Assembly (NCBI RefSeq): GCF_002863865.1
Contig: NZ_CP022684.1
Coordinates: 3,849,990-3,913,989, forward strand
DNA length: 64,000 bases
From: Ketobacter alkanivorans
Lineage (GTDB): Bacteria > Pseudomonadota > Gammaproteobacteria > Pseudomonadales > Ketobacteraceae
Direction of reading: 5' to 3'
The notes below the pieces were generated by a model. The model had not been told where the DNA came from. It did not search any database and saw only the letters and a list, made by a program, of their open reading frames with translations. Positions 44,600 to 53,873 of this stretch are shown here, piece by piece. The first letter of the stretch is position 1. Each line of letters begins with the position of its first letter. The position numbers were made by a program, and so were the translations under genes.

Positions 44600-46714
44600 A
44601 TGCGCATTCTGTGTGTGGAAGGAAACAAAACGTTTCGCTCCATTCTCGAAAAGCAGTTGACCATGGAAGGGCTGAGTTGCCGCTTTCTGGCCAACGGTGC
44701 CGAAGGATTGTCAGCGGCCCGCCAGATCGCATTCGATTTTGTCTGTGTGTCCATGTTCCCGGATGACATGCAGGCCACCCACTTTATTGAAGAACTGCGA
44801 AAAATCCCCTGCTATGTGCACACACCCGTTGTGCTGTTTACCTCTCAGTACGACGAACAGGTTCTGACAGACGTGCTGAAAGCCGGTGCCACGGAGGTGT
44901 TTCATCGCCAGGATCTGGAAACACTGATCACCTTTGTGCGCCGTTATCTTGGCCGTTACGAGCCCCTCGCAGGCAGCGTTATGTATGTGGAGGATTCTCT
45001 GGTTCAGCAGCAGGCCGTTTCCCTGATTTTACGCAATGTGGGGCTGGACGTGATGTGTGTCACCAGCGCCGAGGAGGCCTGGGAGCTGTTTCAACAGAAC
45101 AGTTACGACCTGCTTATCGTGGATGTTGTTCTTACCGGCGACATGAGCGGCATCCGGTTGGTGAATAACGTCCGCCGCTTGTGTGGTGATGCTGGCGATA
45201 CCCCTATTTTGGCGGTCAGCGCATACGATGAACCGTCCCGGCGTATCGAGTTGCTGAATCGCGGTGCCAACGATTATGTGTGCAAACCGGTACTGCAGGA
45301 TGAATTAATTGCGCGCATACGAGGCCTTATCGGCCAGAAGCGGCTGTTAGAGCAGGTGCGGCTTGAGCAGGCCAAAACCTTGCATCGATTTGAGTATCTG
45401 GATGCCACCACCGATTTACCCAATCGCAAGATGCTGTTGCAAATTCTTGAACAGGAAATGGCTCGTGCGATAAAGCATAATTATTTCAGTGCGTTGCTAT
45501 ATGTCGATCTCAACAGTTTTCGAGCCATCAACGACACCATGGGGCACAGTGTGGGTGATCAGCTGTTGCGTATGGTGGCCCAGCGTTTGAGCCGTATCAA
45601 GCGTCGCGAGGACAGCTTGGCGTCGTTGGGCGGCGATGATTTTGCCATGGTGCTGTCGGAGTTGTCGGAAGATCGTCAGGTCGCGGCGGATTATTGCCGT
45701 GGTGTTGCGGATCAGATCCAGCGTGCCATGGCTCGGCCCTTTGAAATTGATGGCAAGCTGGTGCACAGCGAAGCCACTGTGGGTATGGTGCTGTTTCCAT
45801 TGCATCAGACCTCCAGCGTGGATGTGCTGCGTCAGGGTGAAAGCGCATTTGAGCAGGCCCGGCAGGAATCCAGCAGCAGGGTATCGTTCTTTTCCCGCGA
45901 GATGCAGCGCCAGGCAGAGCAGCGGTTCACTTTGCAGAATGCCCTCCGTCATGCAGTGCGCCAGCAGAAGCTGGAGATTTACTACCAACCAATATTCGAC
46001 CCCAATGGACAGTTGCTGAGCTTGGAGGCCCTGTCCCGCTGGCGCCATAACGGTGAGATGATACCGCCTGATCTGTTTATCAGTGTGGCGGAGGAGTGCG
46101 GCTTGATTCATGAGCTGGGGGACTGGGTCATCAGTACCGTTGCTGGCCATCTACGGCGTTGGCAGCAGCTGGGGCTGCCAAACAGCTTTGAGGGTGTCGC
46201 CATCAATATCAGCCCCTATCAATTGTTGCAGGAGCGTTTCTCGGTGCATTTGCTCAAGCGGCTGGATGAATTGGGGCTACGTTGTGATTTACTCAAGATC
46301 GAAATCACAGAAAATGCCCTTATTGCCAATGTGGATCGCACCAGCGTGCAGCTGGCCCGGCTACGTGACTGTGGAATTCGGGTGTCGTTGGACGATTTCG
46401 GTATCGGTTACTCCTCGATGTCATATCTGCAGCAGCTGCCGGTGGATCAGCTTAAGATTGATCGTAGCTTTATTTGGAATATGCACAGCAACCCGGCTGC
46501 CCTGGCCATTGTGCAGACCATCATCACCATGGGGCAGTCCCTGTCCATGCAGGTGGTGGCAGAGGGGGTGGAAACCCTAGAACAGCAACAACAGCTGGTA
46601 TCCATGGGGTGTAATGCCTTGCAAGGTTTTTTTCTGCAGATACCGATGACCTTTACCGACACCGAAGCCTTTCTCAAGGCTGGACAGCGTTCCCAAGCGC
46701 GGCCGCAAGCCTGA
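44600..46714 (+). CDS. REC-REC-GGDEF-EAL protein, likely c-di-GMP phosphodiesterase
   Basis: A 704-residue cytoplasmic c-di-GMP regulator. REC1 (1-120) lost its phosphoacceptor (CVSMFPDDM in place of an Asp-containing strand end). REC2 (127-245) keeps VEDS and IVDV. The GGDEF domain (270-430) reads GGDDF, an altered active site, with an RRED I-site upstream. The EAL domain (450-695) looks complete: SLEALSRW, AINISP, IEITE, LDDFGIGYSS, LKIDRSF, AEGVET and QGFFL. It probably degrades c-di-GMP. REC1-REC2 closely parallels the cyclase at 31.2-32.5 kb. Confidence 0.92.
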   Translation: MRILCVEGNKTFRSILEKQLTMEGLSCRFLANGAEGLSAARQIAFDFVCVSMFPDDMQATHFIEELRKIPCYVHTPVVLFTSQYDEQVLTDVLKAGATEVFHRQDLETLITFVRRYLGRYEPLAGSVMYVEDSLVQQQAVSLILRNVGLDVMCVTSAEEAWELFQQNSYDLLIVDVVLTGDMSGIRLVNNVRRLCGDAGDTPILAVSAYDEPSRRIELLNRGANDYVCKPVLQDELIARIRGLIGQKRLLEQVRLEQAKTLHRFEYLDATTDLPNRKMLLQILEQEMARAIKHNYFSALLYVDLNSFRAINDTMGHSVGDQLLRMVAQRLSRIKRREDSLASLGGDDFAMVLSELSEDRQVAADYCRGVADQIQRAMARPFEIDGKLVHSEATVGMVLFPLHQTSSVDVLRQGESAFEQARQESSSRVSFFSREMQRQAEQRFTLQNALRHAVRQQKLEIYYQPIFDPNGQLLSLEALSRWRHNGEMIPPDLFISVAEECGLIHELGDWVISTVAGHLRRWQQLGLPNSFEGVAINISPYQLLQERFSVHLLKRLDELGLRCDLLKIEITENALIANVDRTSVQLARLRDCGIRVSLDDFGIGYSSMSYLQQLPVDQLKIDRSFIWNMHSNPAALAIVQTIITMGQSLSMQVVAEGVETLEQQQQLVSMGCNALQGFFLQIPMTFTDTEAFLKAGQRSQARPQA

Positions 46715-46720
46715 TTCCTC

Positions 46721-46729
46721 TGGTATAAT
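46721..46729 (+). promoter_or_regulatory. Extended -10 promoter
   Basis: TGGTATAAT is an extended -10 element (TG-N-TATAAT) 38 bases before the next gene's start. The -35 region overlaps the end of the preceding gene and is poor, as is common for extended -10 promoters. Confidence 0.55.
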
Positions 46730-46766
46730 CCCTCTTCGCCTTCAATCTAAATAGGTTAATCAAGCT

Positions 46767-47258
46767 ATGATACTGTTGTTTGCAGCGCTGTCTGCTGTGG
46801 TGCTGGTGCTTGCCGGAGTGGCCGCCTGGCTGTGGTACAAAGTGTGGCGGAACACACAACAAGAACAGCAAATGCAAGGCCAATTGCAGCAACAACAGGC
46901 CCAAACGGAGCAGAACCGTATCGACTACATTCACGAAAGCCTGAATGTGATTGCGTGCGCGGTACTCGACAAGCAATGCCCCGTGACCGAAGGCTGTATC
47001 CGAATGGCAGTGCTGCTGGATAACCTGCCATTGGATTGCGACACCAAGCACCGTTTTTCTGTCGTATTCGAGGTATACAATGCAACTCGACATATCCCGA
47101 CCCACAGCAGCTGGAAGGCCTTGGGGCGGAAACAGCAACGCAAATTCGAGCAGGAAATGCTGGCGTTGGAACGTGAGCATGACACCGCCGTCATGGAACT
47201 GATGGCCTATGTAAAAGGCAATCCGTTTAGCCGTGGCGTTGGTGCCTCCATCAATTAA
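46767..47258 (+). CDS. DUF2489-family membrane-anchored protein
   Basis: A 163-residue protein with an N-terminal membrane anchor (MILLFAALSAVVLVLAGVAA), a short Gln-rich coiled coil and a cytoplasmic helical domain containing CPVTEGCIRMAVLLDNL and FEVYNATRHIPTH, the DUF2489 hallmark. Function unknown. It precedes a DUF6279 lipoprotein gene on the same strand with 42 bases between. Confidence 0.82.
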   Translation: MILLFAALSAVVLVLAGVAAWLWYKVWRNTQQEQQMQGQLQQQQAQTEQNRIDYIHESLNVIACAVLDKQCPVTEGCIRMAVLLDNLPLDCDTKHRFSVVFEVYNATRHIPTHSSWKALGRKQQRKFEQEMLALEREHDTAVMELMAYVKGNPFSRGVGASIN

Positions 47259-47300
47259 ACGGCGTGCTTAATCATATGGATACAGGGAACCAATAATATA

Positions 47301-48149
47301 ATGCAGCGGCTTGTGCGTATCAGTCTGGTACTGTTGATGAGTGTGGCGCTAACCGGTTGTGGCGTTCGCTTTGTCTACAATCAACTGGACTGGTTGATTC
47401 CCTGGTACCTCGACGATTACATCGAACTGGAAAGCGAACAGGAGGCTTTGTTTGAGTCTCGCCTTGCATCCTATCTTGATTGGCACCGTGACGATCAATT
47501 GCCGAAGTACGCAGCATTTCTGCATCAGATCGCGGATAAAGCAGAAACCGGGCTTACGGTTCAGGACATTGCACAAATCGAACTGCAAACCGAAGACTTT
47601 GCTCAGACCCTGATGGATCGAATGCTGACGGATCTGATCGACTTACTGGCCACTGCCAGCGATAAACAGATTGAGCAACTGTTCAAGCGCCTGAAGCAGG
47701 ATAACGAAACCTATCGCAAAGAATATATTGATGTCAGCCCGGCAAAACAGCGCAAGGCACGTCTTAAAGAAGTCATTAAGTATGCGGAGCGTTGGACAGG
47801 CCGATTGTCCGACGATCAGGTGCTCGCGATCAGCACCTGGGCCGAGCAATTTGAACTTATGGGCCCGGAAATCGAACAAGCGCGTTTAGCATGGCAACAG
47901 GAATTCAAACGCATTCTAATGTTGCGTGAAGATCGCGCCGCATACGATGCCGCATTTCGTGAACTGATACGTAATCCAAAGTTCGGGCGCAGCGCAAAAT
48001 TACAAGAAAAGCTCGAACACAACAGCGAACAGGTGCTCCAGTTGTATCTGGCGTTGGATAAGACACTGTCTCCGTCGCAGCGTAAACATATGGTGGATAA
48101 GCTCCGCAGTTACGCCGATGACTTTCTCATTCTCGCGCAGCAAAAATAA
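47301..48149 (+). CDS. DUF6279-family lipoprotein
   Basis: A 282-residue predicted lipoprotein; lipobox ALTGC with Cys20. The mature part is almost wholly alpha-helical and charged (YNQLDWLIPWYLDDYIELES near the start, then a long run of helices). This matches DUF6279, an envelope family of unknown role. GAACC-type upstream sequence gives only a weak ribosome site. Confidence 0.82.
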   Translation: MQRLVRISLVLLMSVALTGCGVRFVYNQLDWLIPWYLDDYIELESEQEALFESRLASYLDWHRDDQLPKYAAFLHQIADKAETGLTVQDIAQIELQTEDFAQTLMDRMLTDLIDLLATASDKQIEQLFKRLKQDNETYRKEYIDVSPAKQRKARLKEVIKYAERWTGRLSDDQVLAISTWAEQFELMGPEIEQARLAWQQEFKRILMLREDRAAYDAAFRELIRNPKFGRSAKLQEKLEHNSEQVLQLYLALDKTLSPSQRKHMVDKLRSYADDFLILAQQK

Positions 48150-48268
48150 GAATATTGTATGACTTTCATTGCGGTTGCTCGCCAGATGGAAGCCCGATCT
48201 CTATAATCCGCGTTTTTCGCTGCCGGCCCTGGATATGGGTATTGGTGCGTGCTGCTCGAGAGGTTGTT

Positions 48269-49663
48269 ATGGTGAAGTATCGTTACGGCAATGGATCTGC
48301 CTTTCTGTTTAGTGTTTTTCTTTTTGTAAGTATGTTCAGTTCCTGGTGCTGGTCTCAGTCAGTTGAGTCACCATCGCCGAAGCTTTGGAAGCAGGCCCTG
48401 GAGAAAACATCCTCTACTGCAGCAGAAATAGAGCTGTTCTCTATCGTTGGCTCCAACACCGTCGGTGAGAAGCTGGCTCCCGCACTGGTTAGTGGATTTC
48501 TACGGGAGCAGGGGTTTGAAAATATAGCAATCGTCGCAAATGGGGCAGAGCACAAGCAGAAAGTCGTCGCCCGTATGCGCGCAGGTGATCGGTTCGTTGT
48601 CATCGCCGTGCCTGTTGCTGCCCAAGGATCGAGCACTGGATTCAAGGCGTTAAAGGATCGCACTGCAGATCTGGCGGCTTCTTCTCGTCCGATTAAAGTC
48701 GATGAACAAGCTGACTTGGCCTTTATGGGCAATATGCTTGGTATTGATAATGAACATATTGTCGCGATTGATGGCTTGGCTATTGTCATTCATCCTGACA
48801 ACCCGATCACTAAATTGCCACTGCAAACGGTTAACAGCATCTTCACCGGCAAAGTATCCAATTGGTCCCAATTGGGTGGCAGAGCGGGTGCCATTAATGT
48901 CCATGCCCGCGACGATAGATCCGGTACATTCGATACCTTCCAGCGATTGGTGTTGAATAAGGATAACCTAACCTCAAAAGCCAAACGTTACGAATCCAAT
49001 GATGATCTGTCGAAGGCGGTACAGCAGGATGTCAACGCCATTGGCTTTGTCGCATTACCCAGTATTGGCGGCACCAAAGCGCTGGCGGTATCGGATGGTG
49101 TAGCCAAGCCGCTGTTGCCATCCGATCTGACGGTTGCCACAGAGGACTATCCTTTGTCACGTCGCTTGTATTTTTACTCTTCGAACCCACAGGGGCGGAA
49201 ACCGGTGGTCAGCGATTTTCTGGCCTATGTTCGCGGTAATGCGGGTCAATCCATAGTGGCTCAGACCGGCTACGTGGCGCAGGCGCTGTTTGCTATGGCG
49301 ATAGAACCTGAGGATGGCCGACTGGCCGGTTGGCAGCGCATGAACCTGAATATTCGGTTTGAAGATGGCTCCTCTACACTGGATAACAAGTCGGAGCTTG
49401 ACGTGCAGCGTTTGGCTGAATATCTGTCAAAAAGCGGCAATGACAAGCGCAAAGTTACCCTGGTGGGCTTTTCCAACCCCGTCACCGGTGGCGCCAGTCA
49501 GTCCAGCATTTCCCGTTTACGGGCGCAGAATGTGCGCTGGGCGTTGCGTAATAAGAATATTCGCAACAAATTGTCAGCCTTGGCTGGTAGTGCTGTAACG
49601 GTATCTGACCCCGACAGCCTGAATGCCGATCGTAATCGGCGTGTAGAGGTTTGGATTCAGTAA
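48269..49663 (+). CDS. PstS-like substrate-binding domain fused to OmpA-type peptidoglycan-binding domain
   Basis: A 464-residue exported protein. The signal peptide ends near CWSQS. Residues 45-330 form a phosphate-binding-protein-like (PstS type II) fold: FSIVGSNTVGEKLAPALVSG, RADGxx-like ASSRPI, and HARDDRSGTFDTFQRLVL. Residues 345-464 form an OmpA C-terminal domain (IRFEDGSSTLDNKSELDVQRLAEYL, ending RNRRVEVWIQ). The binding domain would therefore be tethered to the cell wall, not an ABC transporter, and no pst genes are nearby. The start has GAGAGG upstream and begins the signal sequence. Confidence 0.85.
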   Translation: MVKYRYGNGSAFLFSVFLFVSMFSSWCWSQSVESPSPKLWKQALEKTSSTAAEIELFSIVGSNTVGEKLAPALVSGFLREQGFENIAIVANGAEHKQKVVARMRAGDRFVVIAVPVAAQGSSTGFKALKDRTADLAASSRPIKVDEQADLAFMGNMLGIDNEHIVAIDGLAIVIHPDNPITKLPLQTVNSIFTGKVSNWSQLGGRAGAINVHARDDRSGTFDTFQRLVLNKDNLTSKAKRYESNDDLSKAVQQDVNAIGFVALPSIGGTKALAVSDGVAKPLLPSDLTVATEDYPLSRRLYFYSSNPQGRKPVVSDFLAYVRGNAGQSIVAQTGYVAQALFAMAIEPEDGRLAGWQRMNLNIRFEDGSSTLDNKSELDVQRLAEYLSKSGNDKRKVTLVGFSNPVTGGASQSSISRLRAQNVRWALRNKNIRNKLSALAGSAVTVSDPDSLNADRNRRVEVWIQ

Positions 49664-49708
49664 GTCCGGGCTATACTGTAAAGTAATCTTACTCTGCAAG
49701 GTATGCCC

Positions 49709-49918
49709 ATGCCGCTGCGTCCAGATCCTTTCAAATCCAACCCCACGCAGTCACCCTGCGTGCGCAACTGTTGCCTTAATGGCGATGACGTGTGCGTGGG
49801 CTGCGGTCGTACCCTGGAAGACATTCGCCATTGGACAGCCTTCACCCCAGAGCAGCGCACGCAAGCCCTGAAAGCAGCCAAAAAGCGGGTAGAGGCCTTC
49901 GGATCAGGGCCTTTTTAG
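49709..49918 (+). CDS. DUF1289-family small cysteine-rich protein
   Basis: A 69-residue protein with the DUF1289 pattern SPCVRNCCLNGDDVCVGCGRT followed by W..FTPEQR, likely a small metal- or cluster-binding fold. Function unknown. An in-frame ATG two codons earlier exists, but AAGG sits seven bases before the start chosen. A TATACT element lies upstream. Confidence 0.82.
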   Translation: MPLRPDPFKSNPTQSPCVRNCCLNGDDVCVGCGRTLEDIRHWTAFTPEQRTQALKAAKKRVEAFGSGPF

Positions 49919-50070
49919 GGCAATACCCCTTTTGAATTCGTGCAATTAGTGTGCATCGTGGCTATTGTCTACACTTCCTCAGATTGAGGTGGAAATTCGT
50001 TCCGTACAGATACTGTTTTTTGTGCTCAAGCCGGTACAATAGCGCGCGACGCTAAAAGGAGACTAGATAC

Positions 50071-51435
50071 ATGAATTTAAATCGGTTATGGGTGGTGCTG
50101 TTGGCACTGTTCGGGGCTGGGCCTGCGCTGGCTTCAGACAATTTGCATATGATCTCTCATCCGTTGGCCATCACCGCAGTGGTACTGTTTGTTGTTGCCT
50201 ACGGTTTCGTCATTGCAGAAGAATTCATCCATATGCGCAAATCCAAACCGGTGATCCTGGGGGCAGGCATCATCTGGGTGTTGGTGGCCATTGTAGCGGG
50301 TGAGGTAGAAGGCGGCCGCGAAATGCTGGATCACGCGGTGGATCACAATGTAAACGAATACGCTGCATTATTTCTATTCCTGCTGACGGCCATGATTTAT
50401 ATCAATGCCTTGACAGAACGGAACGTCTTTGAAAAATTACGCTCCGTCCTGGTGAAGAAAGGCTTCAGTTTTCGTGCGCTGTTCTGGATAACCGGCTGGT
50501 TGGCGTTTTTTATCTCTCCGGTAGCGGATAACCTGACTACCGCCCTGTTGATGGGGGCAGTGGTGCTGGCAGTCGGTGCTGATAACCCGCGTTTCGTCTC
50601 CCTGTCATTCGTCAATATCGTCATCGCTGCCAATGCGGGCGGTGCCTTCAGCCCCTTCGGGGATATTACCACCTTGATGGTATGGCAAAGTGATAAGGCG
50701 GAGTTCTTTGATTTCTTCAGTCTCTTCCTGCCTGCGGTGGTGAATTTCGTGGTGCCCGCCTTTATCATGAACTTTGCTGTGCCGAAAGTGACACCGGCCC
50801 CTATTGAAGAAGAAGTCAGCATGAGAAGAGGGGCTCGCCGTATTTGCGTATTGTTCCTCTGCACCATCGCCACTGCCGTGTGCTTTGAGCAATTCCTGCA
50901 TCTGCCCCCATTCTTGGGGATGATGACCGGCCTTAGCTATCTGCTGCTGTTCTCCTATTACATCAAAATCACCCAGTATTCCGAAGAAGGCCCCGCTGAG
51001 TTCAATATTTTCAACAAGGTGGCGCGTGCGGAATGGGATACCTTGCTGTTCTTCTTCGGCGTAATCTTCTGTGTTGGTGGTTTGGGTACCTTGGGTTATC
51101 TGGCAGAAGTGTCGATCATTATGTATGAGGGCTGGGGCGCCACTACGGCGAACATCATTGTAGGGGTTCTGTCCGCCTTGGTGGATAACATTCCGGTGAT
51201 GTTTGCGGTGTTAACCATGAGCCCTGAAATGGACTTGAATCAGTGGTTGTTGGTGACCTTAACCGCCGGTGTGGGTGGTAGCTTACTGTCTGTGGGCTCG
51301 GCCGCCGGTGTGGCGCTGATGGGCCAGTCCAAGGGGCTTTATACCTTCTTCAGCCATCTGAAGTGGAGCTGGGCCATCGCCTTGGGCTATATAGCCAGTA
51401 TTGCCTGTCACATGGCGCTGTCTGGAATGTTCTAA
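50071..51435 (+). CDS. nhaD: Na+/H+ antiporter NhaD
   Basis: A 454-residue inner-membrane antiporter for sodium extrusion and alkaline or saline growth. Family stretches are IAEEFIHMRKSKPVILGAG near 51, NEYAALFLFLLTAMIYINAL near 93, SPVADNLTTALLMGAV near 150, NAGGAFSPFGDITTLMVWQ near 191 and the second-half LVDNIPVMFAVL near 372. About twelve to thirteen spans. AAGGAG lies upstream. Single gene ended by a strong terminator; fits a marine or halotolerant host. Confidence 0.94.
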   Translation: MNLNRLWVVLLALFGAGPALASDNLHMISHPLAITAVVLFVVAYGFVIAEEFIHMRKSKPVILGAGIIWVLVAIVAGEVEGGREMLDHAVDHNVNEYAALFLFLLTAMIYINALTERNVFEKLRSVLVKKGFSFRALFWITGWLAFFISPVADNLTTALLMGAVVLAVGADNPRFVSLSFVNIVIAANAGGAFSPFGDITTLMVWQSDKAEFFDFFSLFLPAVVNFVVPAFIMNFAVPKVTPAPIEEEVSMRRGARRICVLFLCTIATAVCFEQFLHLPPFLGMMTGLSYLLLFSYYIKITQYSEEGPAEFNIFNKVARAEWDTLLFFFGVIFCVGGLGTLGYLAEVSIIMYEGWGATTANIIVGVLSALVDNIPVMFAVLTMSPEMDLNQWLLVTLTAGVGGSLLSVGSAAGVALMGQSKGLYTFFSHLKWSWAIALGYIASIACHMALSGMF

Positions 51436-51459
51436 ACGGTATCGCTCGACACTGAACAC

Positions 51460-51491
51460 AAAAAAAGGTGCTGATTAAGCACCTTTTTTTG
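51460..51491. terminator. Bidirectional rho-independent terminator
   Basis: A seven-A run, GGTGCT stem, short loop, AGCACC stem and seven-T run. It serves nhaD on the plus strand and the lipoprotein gene on the minus strand. Confidence 0.92.
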
Positions 51492-51528
51492 TGTCTGCCT
51501 ATGCCTCTGTGCCAGAGCCGTGTGAAGG

Positions 51529-52146
51529 CTATAGCACTTTGTCTTTAGCCGCTTGTTTCATCACAGCATTAACTATGCTCTCAACACCCTTTCTCAATGT
51601 CGCTTGTTCTGTTGTTCGGGTTTTAACCGACCAGCTCAGCTTTTCAGTCTTAACATTAAACAAGTTGGTTTCCAGCAGATACTCTGTCATTTCCACATAG
51701 GTTCCGGGTTCGTTTTGTCCGCTGCTGCTGTATACCATATAGGTGTCAAAGTTACGGTAGAGGTTGTCTCCCGGGCCAATCTGTTCAGGCGGTTGGTAAG
51801 TTTGGGATTTCTCGATGCCGCGCAGGCTGCTCACCAGCACCGATGTGATGCCATTCTGCGCAACAATGGGGCGTAAGGTTTCACGGTTAACCTTGGTGCC
51901 ATCTGCCAGCCACTGGTGGGATGCCACTGCCAGAATGCCATTTTTATCCAGCTGCTGTACGAAGTCGTTTTCAAAGGCTTTGCGCACGGTCTCATCTGCC
52001 GCCAGTGTGACGATCAGAACTTTACGTTCAGCCGGGGCTGGTGCCATGTAGCCCGGCAGAGTCCAGGATTCTTCTATTTGAGTGGTGGCACAGGCAGTGA
52101 GTGAGGCCACTAAAGAAAGTAAAATCAATCGAATAGCAATGTTCAT
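51529..52146 (-). CDS. Hypothetical lipoprotein, possibly DUF4136-like
   Basis: A 205-residue predicted lipoprotein; lipobox SLTAC, Cys near residue 19. The mature part (VLIVTLAADETVRKAFENDF, ILAVASHQWLADG, then YVEMTEYLLETNLFNVKT) resembles small periplasmic folds of the DUF4136 or related groups. Function unknown. Divergent from the phosphoesterase gene. Confidence 0.7.
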   Translation of the reverse strand: MNIAIRLILLSLVASLTACATTQIEESWTLPGYMAPAPAERKVLIVTLAADETVRKAFENDFVQQLDKNGILAVASHQWLADGTKVNRETLRPIVAQNGITSVLVSSLRGIEKSQTYQPPEQIGPGDNLYRNFDTYMVYSSSGQNEPGTYVEMTEYLLETNLFNVKTEKLSWSVKTRTTEQATLRKGVESIVNAVMKQAAKDKVL

Positions 52147-52304
52147 TGGGTTCCAGCCGTTTCATTCCAAGTATGCTCGGGATGGTAGGCGCAGTGGCTC
52201 CAATTGTCGAGCCTGGCTTGGTGGCGATGTCATCATTTGTTCATCAAGCTGTCAGAAAAACGCCTACTAAAAACACTAGTCTTCTCCCTAACAGGAGGCT
52301 GTCT

Positions 52305-53108
52305 ATGACTACAACCCCGGTTCGCTCTGCTTTCATATCCGATGTGCATTTGGGCACTTCGGCTTGTCAGGCACAATATTTGCTGGACTTCTTGGACAAC
52401 TGCCAGATGGAGTATTTGTATCTGGTGGGGGACATCATTGACCTGTTGCACATGCGCAAGCGAGTGAATTTTACGCCACTGCATGAGCAGGTGGTGGAAA
52501 AGGTGATGTGGCTGGCTCGCAATGGTACACGGGTAATCTACATACCGGGCAACCACGATGCATTGATGCGTCGCTTTTGTGGCCAGATGGTGGCTGGGAT
52601 CGAGATCCATCGTAACCGGGTGCATTACTGTGCAGATGGGCGCAGATTTTTTGTGAGTCATGGGGATGAGTTTGACAGCGCACTGCATGCTGGAGTGTTC
52701 TGGTATGTGGTTGGTGATCTTTCGCACACTTTATTGTTGCGGTTGAATACATTGTTAAACGGTCTGCGACGAATGTTTAAGCTGCCTTATTGGTCATTAG
52801 CGGGTTATTTGAAAAAACGTATTGGCAAAGCCAACGAGTTCATTCGTCGCTTTGAAAAAATAGCCGCTCGGCAGGCTCGCGAATTGAAGTATGATGGCTT
52901 CATCTGTGGTCATATACATCAAAGTGGTATGCGAAGGATTGATGGGGTTTTGTACTGCAATGACGGTGACTGGGTTGAGCATTGCACTGCATTGATTGAA
53001 ACAAAACAGGGCCTTTTTGAACTAATGCATTGGGCGGATCACAGGGAAGTGCTGATTCGTGAAACGGAATTGTCAGAAGAATGGGAAGCCATTCCTCAAG
53101 CCAACTGA
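52305..53108 (+). CDS. LpxH-like calcineurin-type metallophosphoesterase
   Basis: A 267-residue phosphoesterase. Metal-binding motifs are SDVHLG (about residue 10), GDIIDL (45), GNHD (84), SHGDEFD (114) and GHIHQSG (204). This set matches UDP-2,3-diacylglucosamine diphosphatase homologues, though the protein is longer than classic LpxH. An AGGAGG site lies upstream. A PAP2 phosphatase gene follows after ten bases, so the two may remodel lipids together. Confidence 0.88.
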   Translation: MTTTPVRSAFISDVHLGTSACQAQYLLDFLDNCQMEYLYLVGDIIDLLHMRKRVNFTPLHEQVVEKVMWLARNGTRVIYIPGNHDALMRRFCGQMVAGIEIHRNRVHYCADGRRFFVSHGDEFDSALHAGVFWYVVGDLSHTLLLRLNTLLNGLRRMFKLPYWSLAGYLKKRIGKANEFIRRFEKIAARQARELKYDGFICGHIHQSGMRRIDGVLYCNDGDWVEHCTALIETKQGLFELMHWADHREVLIRETELSEEWEAIPQAN

Positions 53109-53118
53109 GGTGTAGAAT

Positions 53119-53670
53119 ATGGAAAAATCGGTGGTAGCCGCCGTAGCAAAAATGGGGCATGTGGATACGTTTTACTGTTTGCGATTGAATCGACTGATTC
53201 GCGATGTTCACCTTCATCGCTTCTTCAGTACGGTTAGCCGCTTGGGTGATGGAGTGCTCTGGTACAGTCTTATGGCGCTGTTTCCTCTGTTCATGGGCGC
53301 TCAGGGATTTGTGATCACAGCGTTGATGATATTGATGGCAGCATGGGGCGTTTATCTATACAAACAGATTAAAAAGCGATCCATGCGGCCACGCCCGTTT
53401 GTAAGCCATTCCTGTATTCGGCAGGGGGCACGCACTCTGGATCAGTTTAGCTTTCCATCGGGCCACACGATGCATGCAGTGGCCTTTACGATACTTTTGA
53501 CCTATGCCGTACCGGTGTTGGGCATTGTTCTATTGCCGTTCGCTGTGCTTACTGGTTTGGCGCGGGTGGTGCTGGGTTTGCACTACCCGAGTGATGTATT
53601 CATGGGCGCCGTGCTGGGGGCGTTCAACGCAATTCTGTTACTTGGCTTGTTCAGTGCCTTTTTGCAGTAA
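53119..53670 (+). CDS. PAP2-family membrane phosphatase
   Basis: A 183-residue membrane phosphatase with about five spans. Catalytic motifs are KKRSMRPRP (about 89), PSGHTMH (112) and ARVVLGLHYPSDV (149). It removes phosphate from lipid or undecaprenyl phosphates; the exact substrate is not evident. Co-directional with the metallophosphoesterase. Confidence 0.9.
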   Translation: MEKSVVAAVAKMGHVDTFYCLRLNRLIRDVHLHRFFSTVSRLGDGVLWYSLMALFPLFMGAQGFVITALMILMAAWGVYLYKQIKKRSMRPRPFVSHSCIRQGARTLDQFSFPSGHTMHAVAFTILLTYAVPVLGIVLLPFAVLTGLARVVLGLHYPSDVFMGAVLGAFNAILLLGLFSAFLQ

Positions 53671-53800
53671 TTAAGCAGTATTTATGCAAAATTATGGCTA
53701 TCCAAAAGCGGGCAGGTTTATTGATGTAACTCAATGAACGGGAGAGGGAATCTTATTATCCTAACCGCAGATGGATCATGTATCTATCTATCCCGGTGAT

Positions 53801-53830
53801 AAGGGGAGGCCACGGTCTCCCCTTTTTTTT
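53801..53830 (+). terminator. Rho-independent terminator after the PAP2 gene
   Basis: An AAGGGGAG/CTCCCCTT stem is followed by eight T residues. It lies 130 bases after the PAP2 stop, leaving a long untranslated region that could hold a small RNA; no promoter is clear. Confidence 0.85.
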
Positions 53831-53873
53831 GCCGGATCTATGGCCTTTAGTTGATGCGTCTAATCAATGTGGG

